This document shows positions 58,797 through 64,000 of a DNA stretch of 64,000 nt, in pieces. This DNA comes from JAEVLT01 sp050496765 (GTDB lineage Bacteria > Bacillota > Bacilli > Bacillales > Cytobacillaceae). Below the pieces are notes generated by a model. It was given only the letters and a program-made list of their open reading frames with translations, did not search any database and was not told the origin of the DNA. The position numbers and the translations under genes were made by a program. The stretch lies in assembly GCF_050496765.1 (NCBI RefSeq), contig NZ_JBNWEO010000007.1, forward strand, positions 124,001 to 188,000, given 5' to 3'. How positions within the stretch are numbered: the first letter of the stretch is position 1; every line of letters starts with the position of its first letter.

Positions 58797-58832
58797 GCAA
58801 AAAACACCCTCCAAATAAATGGGAGGATGTTC
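58797..58832 (-). terminator. Intrinsic terminator of the split ThrE operon
   Basis: AACATCCTCC / GGAGGGTGTT with a nine-base loop and TTTTTTG on the minus strand, just after the stop of the second thrE-type gene. Confidence 0.85.
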
Positions 58833-58842
58833 AAATTTTTGT

Positions 58843-59289
58843 CTACGCCCGTCTTCTTTCCACCGTCAGTTTGCGAATCACTTGGTTGATGACCTCGGAT
58901 AACACAAGGCCGAAAGCGATTGATCCTGATAGCATGAACGCTTTTGCCGCCATACTAAGCGCGAGACTGTAATCATTTTCGACAAAATTCCGCATGGCGT
59001 CATAGGCGAGCCCGCCGGGTACAAGGGGAATGATCCCTGATACACTAAAGATAATAACAGGTGTTTTGTAAATTTTTGCCAGGATATGGCTGACGGCACC
59101 AACAAACAGCGCGGCTGCCAAGGTTGCCATCACAGCATCATGGTAATGATCCTCCAAAACATAGTAGATGAGCCAGCCGCCCATGCCGATTAATCCGCAT
59201 TTGATCAAAGACTGCTTCGGCGCGTTGAAAAGAATGCCAAACGCTCCTGTTGCAAAAAAACTGGTAACAAGCTGTGCCAAAATCGCCAT
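58843..59289 (-). CDS. Threonine/serine exporter, small subunit (YjjB/ThrE C-terminal-like)
   Basis: 148 residues from ATG 59289 (GGAGGGAAGAG upstream). Four to five membrane helices; the ThrE_2 (DUF3815) domain with GGWLIYYVLEDHY, VIIFSVSGIIPLVPGGLAYDAM and the conserved glycines. In actinobacteria this part is fused to the partner encoded just upstream; in bacilli it is separate. Forms an exporter with the larger subunit at the membrane. Confidence 0.87.
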   Translation of the reverse strand: MAILAQLVTSFFATGAFGILFNAPKQSLIKCGLIGMGGWLIYYVLEDHYHDAVMATLAAALFVGAVSHILAKIYKTPVIIFSVSGIIPLVPGGLAYDAMRNFVENDYSLALSMAAKAFMLSGSIAFGLVLSEVINQVIRKLTVERRRA

Positions 59290-59305
59290 ACTCTTCCCTC
59301 CAAAC

Positions 59306-60079
59306 TTATATTCCCACTTTAAAAAAAGTAATGACGACAGCAATTCCAAGGCCGATTGCAAAGGCAGTCAAAAAGGCTTCTGCTCCTTTTGACAGACCGG
59401 AAACCAGGTGGCCAGCCATTAAATCGCGAACCGCATTGGTAATCAGCAGCCCGGGTACTAAGGTCATCAAGGAGCCAATAATGATTTTATCCAACTCATG
59501 CCCCCAGCCGATTTTTACAAACAGCAAGGAGAGCAGTCCGATAATAAAGGAAGCAAGGAATTCTGAAAAAAACTTTATCGAAACAAAGCGATGAAATTTC
59601 ACGAAACCAAGATAGCCAAGCCCACCAGCGGCCATCGCTGGAAGAAAGTCGTTCCAACCGCCGCGGTACATGATTAAAAAACAGCCGCTTGCCAGTGAAG
59701 CAGCCGCAATCTGGCTCCAGTTCGGAAACGTAATGTTCGCCGAATCGATTTGTTTCAACTCCACAAGCGCATCATGTAGTTGGACATCCCCGCTAGAAAT
59801 CTGCCTTGAAATACTATTGACCATGGCAACTTTCTTTAAATCAGTCGAACGCTCTGAAATTCGGATCAATTTTGTTTTCGTCGGTTCTTCCCCATCTGCT
59901 GAAAAAATAATCCCTGTCGGGGTTACATAGCTATGCGTTTCTAGTATTCCGAAAGAGGCAGCCATTCGCACCATTGTATCCTCAACCCGATACGTTTCAG
60001 CCCCCGATTGAAGCATGATTTTCCCGGCAAGCAGGCAGACCTCCAGTATTTTATAAGTTTCAACAGTTGCATTCTCCAT
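59306..60079 (-). CDS. Threonine/serine exporter, large subunit (YjjP/ThrE N-terminal-like)
   Basis: 257 residues from ATG 60079 (GGAGAGAGATT upstream). ThrE (DUF1212) domain: soluble N-terminal part (AGKIMLQSGAETYRVEDTMVRMA, TPTGIIFSA) followed by five membrane helices with GWGHELDKIIIGSLMTLVPGLLITNAVRDLMAGH. Sixteen bases upstream of the small subunit, same operon. Hydroxy-amino-acid export is the known function in Corynebacterium. Confidence 0.87.
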   Translation of the reverse strand: MENATVETYKILEVCLLAGKIMLQSGAETYRVEDTMVRMAASFGILETHSYVTPTGIIFSADGEEPTKTKLIRISERSTDLKKVAMVNSISRQISSGDVQLHDALVELKQIDSANITFPNWSQIAAASLASGCFLIMYRGGWNDFLPAMAAGGLGYLGFVKFHRFVSIKFFSEFLASFIIGLLSLLFVKIGWGHELDKIIIGSLMTLVPGLLITNAVRDLMAGHLVSGLSKGAEAFLTAFAIGLGIAVVITFFKVGI

Positions 60080-60273
60080 AATCTCTCTCCACAAACAATT
60101 TTCTCCTCACAAGTGTATCCAAAACAAAGGCTTGAAGCAATGAACATACAAAAACTTAAACGCAAATACACAAAAGTTTATATTTTCGCAAAATAATTTT
60201 TAAAATATTTATTTAAAAATTCTAAATTATAAAATATAATAAGGTGAAGATATAAGAAAGGTGGGGGACTATT

Positions 60274-62352
60274 TTGAAAGCGCTAAAATCCATCGTCATC
60301 TGGGGAGTCATCTCTGCTCTTGGTGCTGCTGGTTTTGCCGTGATGGCGTTAAACAACGGCGAAACGATCAACGCCATTTGGCTGTTAACGGCTGCTGTCA
60401 GTGTTTACGCCATTGCCTATCGGTTTTACAGTAAATTTATTGCCAACAAAGTGTTTCAGTTGGATGACACACGTAAGACGCCCGCAGAAATTAACAATGA
60501 CGGGAAGGATTATGTCCCAACAAACAAATGGGTATTGTTTGGGCACCATTTTGCCGCAATTGCCGGAGCAGGTCCGCTTGTAGGCCCCATCCTTGCAGCG
60601 CAAATGGGATACTTGCCGGGAACGCTTTGGATTGTCATTGGGGTTGTTTTGGCAGGTGCTGTCCAGGACTTTATTATTTTATTCGGATCCATGCGCCGCA
60701 ATGGGAAATCGCTTGGCGAAATGATTAAAGAAGAAATGGGGCCTGTTACCGGCTTTATTTCGATGGTTGGTATTTTAGGAATTATGATTATTTTATTAGC
60801 GGTTTTAGCGTTAGTTGTTGTCAAGGCGCTCGCAGGAAGCCCTTGGGGAATGTTTACGATTGCAGCAACGATTCCGATTGCCATTTTAATGGGTGTGTAT
60901 ATGCGGTTTATCCGGCCGGGACGTGTCGGTGAAGCCTCTATCATTGGAATTGTGTTATTGCTTGCTTCACTATTTTATGGACAACATGTTGCACAGGATC
61001 CGACATTGGCCAGCATGTTTACGTTTAAAGGTGAAACCATTGCTATTATGATGATTTTTTACGGTTTTATTGCCTCTGTTTTACCTGTTTGGCTGTTGCT
61101 TGCACCACGCGATTATTTAAGTACATTTTTAAAAGTGGGAACCATTTTGGCACTCGCTTTGGGGATTGTCATTGTTGCCCCTGATTTGCAAATGCCTGGG
61201 ATTACAAAATTCATTGATGGCACTGGACCTGTGTTTGCCGGAAATTTATTCCCATTCTTATTTATTACGATTGCCTGCGGCTCTGTGTCCGGATTCCATG
61301 CCCTTGTTTCTTCCGGTACGACACCAAAGATGATCGAGATCGAATCCCATGCCCGTCCAATCGGTTATGGAGCAATGTTAACGGAATCTTTCGTAGCAGT
61401 GATGGCGATGATCGCGGCCGCTGTTCTGACGCCAGGCGTTTATTTTGCGATCAACAGCCCACCTGCGGTCATTGGCACAGATGTTGCCCAAGTTGCCCAA
61501 ACGGTTTCAAGCTGGGGCTTTACGGTAACACCGGATGAATTGAAAACGATTGCCACACATGTTGGCGAGCAATCGATACTTTCCCGTACAGGCGGGGCGC
61601 CGACGCTCGCGATCGGAATGGCGACGATTTTCTCAAATGTCATTGGCGGAAAAGCGCTAATGGCATTCTGGTACCATTTTGCCATTCTTTTTGAAGCATT
61701 GTTTATTTTGACAACGATTGATGCGGGAACACGTGTTGGCCGATTCATGATCCAAGACCTAATTGGGGTCGCCTACAAACCATTTGCCAAAACGGAATCG
61801 CTCATTCCGAATATTATTGCAACCGCTTTATGTGTTCTCGGCTGGGGCTACTTTTTATACCAAGGGGTTGTCGACCCGCTTGGCGGTATTAACACATTGT
61901 GGCCGCTATTTGGAATTGCCAACCAGATGCTCGCCGGCATTGCCTTGCTGCTCGGTACAACGATTTTGTTCAAAATGGGCAAAAAAGCATACACATGGGT
62001 GACGCTCATCCCGACAACCTGGCTATTGATCGTTACAATGGCGGCCGGTTGGCAAAAATTGTTCGATGCTAATCCAAAAGTTGGCTTTTTGGCACATGGC
62101 AAAGTTTTCAATGCTGCATATGCTGAGGGTAAGATACTGGCACCGGCAAAAAATCTTGCCCAGATGAAGCAAGTGCTCGTCAATGACTATGTCGATGCAG
62201 CATTAACGGCAATTTTTATGCTGGTTGTGATTGTCGTCTTTATTTCAGCACTCACTATTTGGTATAAAGTTTTAACCAATCACAAACTGCCTTTGCACGA
62301 ATCACCATATGTACCCCGCAACAAAGGAGATGTAAAGACGTATGCTGGATAA
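60274..62352 (+). CDS. cstA: CstA-family carbon starvation / pyruvate transporter
   Basis: 692 residues from TTG 60274 (AAAGGTGGGGG upstream), sixteen or more membrane helices. The CstA signature NKWVLFGHHFAAIAGAGPLVGPILAAQMGYLPG lies at residues 83-115, with GSVSGFHALVSSGTTPKMIE further on. CstA and BtsT take up pyruvate and some peptides when carbon is limiting. Bases 60275-60288 (TGAAAGCGCTAAAA), covering the start codon, match most of a CcpA cre site, fitting catabolite repression. Overlaps the YbdD-type gene by 11 bases. Confidence 0.94.
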   Translation: MKALKSIVIWGVISALGAAGFAVMALNNGETINAIWLLTAAVSVYAIAYRFYSKFIANKVFQLDDTRKTPAEINNDGKDYVPTNKWVLFGHHFAAIAGAGPLVGPILAAQMGYLPGTLWIVIGVVLAGAVQDFIILFGSMRRNGKSLGEMIKEEMGPVTGFISMVGILGIMIILLAVLALVVVKALAGSPWGMFTIAATIPIAILMGVYMRFIRPGRVGEASIIGIVLLLASLFYGQHVAQDPTLASMFTFKGETIAIMMIFYGFIASVLPVWLLLAPRDYLSTFLKVGTILALALGIVIVAPDLQMPGITKFIDGTGPVFAGNLFPFLFITIACGSVSGFHALVSSGTTPKMIEIESHARPIGYGAMLTESFVAVMAMIAAAVLTPGVYFAINSPPAVIGTDVAQVAQTVSSWGFTVTPDELKTIATHVGEQSILSRTGGAPTLAIGMATIFSNVIGGKALMAFWYHFAILFEALFILTTIDAGTRVGRFMIQDLIGVAYKPFAKTESLIPNIIATALCVLGWGYFLYQGVVDPLGGINTLWPLFGIANQMLAGIALLLGTTILFKMGKKAYTWVTLIPTTWLLIVTMAAGWQKLFDANPKVGFLAHGKVFNAAYAEGKILAPAKNLAQMKQVLVNDYVDAALTAIFMLVVIVVFISALTIWYKVLTNHKLPLHESPYVPRNKGDVKTYAG
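60275..60288. promoter_or_regulatory. Possible CcpA cre site at the cstA start
   Basis: TGAAAGCGCTAAAA matches the cre consensus WTGNAANCGNWNNCW except near its end. Location over the start codon would suit a roadblock. Single-site match only. Confidence 0.4.
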
Positions 62353-62545
62353 GCTAAAAGAGGCCATGAAGTATCGCAAGCAATTCCTTAGTTTGCTTGT
62401 TGGGGTTCCAAGCTACGAAAAATACGTGGAACATATGCAGTCCCATCATCCGAACGAACCGGTTAAAACACGGAGAGAATTTTTCTGCGAAGCCCAAGAA
62501 GCCCGCTACAACGGAAAAGACGGGAAAGTGTCGAGATGCTGTTAG
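62342..62545 (+). CDS. YbdD/YjiX-family small protein
   Basis: 67 residues, DUF466/YbdD family (GVPSYEKYVEHMQSHHPNEPVKTRREFFCEAQEARYNG), the constant small partner of CstA/BtsT transporters and needed for their activity in enterobacteria. Overlaps cstA by 11 bases. The C-terminal residues are a Cys-Cys pair, a common feature of the family. Confidence 0.92.
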   Translation: MLDKLKEAMKYRKQFLSLLVGVPSYEKYVEHMQSHHPNEPVKTRREFFCEAQEARYNGKDGKVSRCC

Positions 62546-62557
62546 GTTGATGGTAAA

Positions 62558-62592
62558 CCAGCCCGCGATTGATTGCGGGCTGGATATCTTTT
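62558..62592 (+). terminator. Intrinsic terminator of cstA-ybdD
   Basis: CCAGCCCGC / GCGGGCTGG with an eight-base loop and ATCTTTT. Confidence 0.85.
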
Positions 62593-62610
62593 AATATGGA
62601 TTAACAAAAT

Positions 62611-64000
62611 CTATCCCAATTTAATCCCCATAAACTTCACTTCTGTCATTTCTTTTACTGCTGAGGCAACTCCTTCGCGGCCGATGCCGCTTAACTTTAC
62701 ACCTCCATATGGGTAATTGTCTTGGCGAACTGTCGAGATTTCGTTAATCCAAACTCCGCCTGTCTCTATGCCTTCAAAAAAACGAAAAGCCCGGTTGATA
62801 TCAGAGGTAAACACGCCTGCCTGTAGTCCATAATCAGAATCATTGACAGCAGCAATTACCTCTTCTTCTGTATCAAATGGAATTACCGTAACTAAAGGAG
62901 CAAAGACCTCCTGGCAGACTACCTTCATAGAAGGGGTCACATCCACCAAAACCGTTGGTTGGAGTAACGTTCCCTGTCGCTGACCACCTGCCAACACCTT
63001 TGCCCCTTGGCTGACCGCTTCCTGTATCCACGCCTCAGCACGTATGGCAGCATCTTCAGTAATCATCGGTCCAACATCCGTTGTTTCTAAAACTGGATCT
63101 CCTACTTGCAACTTTTCAACCAACGGAATGAATTTATCCAAAAATGAACCAAAGACTTCACGATGAACATAAATTCTCTGAACCGATATACAAGCTTGAC
63201 CTGCAAAAGCAAATCCCCCTTTGACCATACCTGCAACAGCCGCATCCAAATCGCCATCCGGGAAAACGATATTCGGAGAATTAGATCCTAACTCAAGTGT
63301 TACTTTCCGATTTCCAGCCATCTCCTTAATTTTATAGCCTACCGAACCACTTCCGGTAAAGGTAACTTTTTTAACAAAAGGATGAGTAACCAACAGAGGC
63401 ACGAGATCCAAACCTAAACCATTTACCACATTCACCGCTCCAGCAGGAAGGCCGGCTTCCTCCATAAGTGTAACCAGCTTCATCGCCGATAAAGGGGTTT
63501 TTTCAGCCGGTTTAAGGACAACAGTACATCCGGCAGCAATTGCGGGAGCTAACTTATGCAATACAAGGTTGAGGGGGAAGTTAAACGGGGTAATCGCAGC
63601 AATCACGCCAACCGGGACGCGTTTAGCAAACCCGATCCGTCCTTCTCCTCCAACCGCGGAATCCATCTTAATTAATTCTCCATCATTCCGCTTCGCTTCC
63701 TCACTGGCAAAACGAAGAACCTGAACCGCTCGGTCCACTTCTCCTCGAGCATCACAAATCGGTTTTCCTGCTTCCATACAAAGAAGCTGGGCAAATTCTT
63801 CTCCACGGCTTTCAAGCAAGTCTGCAGATTTCCGCAAAATCAGAGATCGTTGATGCGCAGGCATTTTATTCATGGTCTCATTAAAAACGATCTCGGCTGT
63901 TTCTATCGCTAAACGTAAATCCTCCTCTGTCGCAAAGTCAACCTTCCCTACTAAATCCCCGTTATAAGGGTTCCGTACATCATATTGTACACGACCGTTT
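62611..64000 (-). CDS. Aldehyde dehydrogenase family protein (partial, N-terminus outside window)
   Basis: The frame is open to the right edge; about 462 residues are visible, starting within ...NGRVQYDVRNPYNGDLVGKV, so only some ten N-terminal residues are missing. NAD(P)-dependent aldehyde dehydrogenase: ITPFNFPLN (oxyanion asparagine), GSGSVGYKI, catalytic base in VTLELGSNSPNIVF, nucleophile cysteine in FAGQACISVQR and GVWINEI. The Gly-Gln-Ala-Cys active-site form and overall sequence fit the lactaldehyde/phosphonoacetaldehyde-type or glyceraldehyde-3-phosphate (non-phosphorylating) branches; substrate undecided. An internal ATG at 63873 is not the true start. Confidence 0.9.
   Translation of the reverse strand, partial: NGRVQYDVRNPYNGDLVGKVDFATEEDLRLAIETAEIVFNETMNKMPAHQRSLILRKSADLLESRGEEFAQLLCMEAGKPICDARGEVDRAVQVLRFASEEAKRNDGELIKMDSAVGGEGRIGFAKRVPVGVIAAITPFNFPLNLVLHKLAPAIAAGCTVVLKPAEKTPLSAMKLVTLMEEAGLPAGAVNVVNGLGLDLVPLLVTHPFVKKVTFTGSGSVGYKIKEMAGNRKVTLELGSNSPNIVFPDGDLDAAVAGMVKGGFAFAGQACISVQRIYVHREVFGSFLDKFIPLVEKLQVGDPVLETTDVGPMITEDAAIRAEAWIQEAVSQGAKVLAGGQRQGTLLQPTVLVDVTPSMKVVCQEVFAPLVTVIPFDTEEEVIAAVNDSDYGLQAGVFTSDINRAFRFFEGIETGGVWINEISTVRQDNYPYGGVKLSGIGREGVASAVKEMTEVKFMGIKLG

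Noticed and set aside
1..64000. tRNA, rRNA, origin or attachment sites
   Set aside because: No cloverleaf, rRNA or DnaA-box cluster was recognised by eye; an automated scan (tRNAscan-SE, Infernal) would settle this.

Overview
The window reads as chromosome from a Gram-positive spore-former of the Bacillaceae. The evidence is gene content (motAB, a sinR/sinI pair, a liaIHFSR-type envelope-stress operon, topB, ampS, mscL, and homologues of the Bacillus genes yetJ, yfmL, yulF, yocS, ykwC and yvpB), strong AGGAGG ribosome-binding sites, frequent GTG/TTG starts, and intrinsic terminators after most transcription units. No rRNA, tRNA or CRISPR array was recognised. The left and right edges cut an amidohydrolase and an aldehyde dehydrogenase.

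Layout. 1-1.6 kb: amidohydrolase and map. 1.7-5.9 kb: an IS with a zinc-ribbon DDE transposase, then sinR split by an IS630-type element with a TA target duplication, then a c-di-GMP-I riboswitch in front of sinI. 5.9-9.7 kb: motAB, and a LysR regulator divergent from a YeiH-type transporter. 9.8-13.2 kb: an ABC exporter with a short leader ORF and alternative hairpins, a DUF1992 gene, and a peroxiredoxin whose peroxidatic cysteine codon is TGA followed by a SECIS-like hairpin. 14.3-24.2 kb: topB, an MFS transporter, ampS, mscL, a Bax inhibitor-like gene, a TrkA-C membrane protein and a flippase. 24.6-28.1 kb: lia operon. 28.3-36.3 kb: LysM/CAP protein, a frameshifted yhfW-like gene, amidase, DEAD-box helicase, a truncated GNAT gene and a MutT-like Nudix hydrolase. 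36.5-39.2 kb: a small redox/anaerobiosis neighbourhood with two FNR-type boxes around an amputated Fnr. 39.4-52.3 kb: WG-repeat protein, T-box-brnQ, yulF, glnS, two amino-acid permeases, yocS and ykwC. 53.3-64 kb: secreted phosphoesterase, a YqcI/YcgG gene with TGA at its cysteine site, LysE exporter, general stress protein, yvpB, split ThrE exporter, cstA-ybdD and the aldehyde dehydrogenase.

Intergenic DNA is unusually repeat-rich. Three clusters of about 1 kb (13.3, 30.9 and 52.3 kb) are built from the palindrome-containing 12-mer TTTATCCGCGGA. There are also 52-bp and 42-bp tandem arrays, degenerate relatives of the 52-bp array at 39.2 and 57.7 kb, and a structured element of about 155 bp present at both 20.1 and 45.9 kb. 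These repeats create long spurious reading frames.

The observations most worth following up are: (i) a predicted selenocysteine peroxiredoxin (UGA codon, GGUC-loop hairpin at the correct distance) plus a second gene with TGA at a probable conserved cysteine; (ii) sinI under a c-di-GMP riboswitch while its partner sinR is destroyed by an IS; (iii) a candidate translational attenuator for an ABC exporter; (iv) glutaminyl-tRNA synthetase in a Bacillus-like genome; (v) an FNR regulon fragment in which the regulator has lost its sensor domain but its boxes remain.
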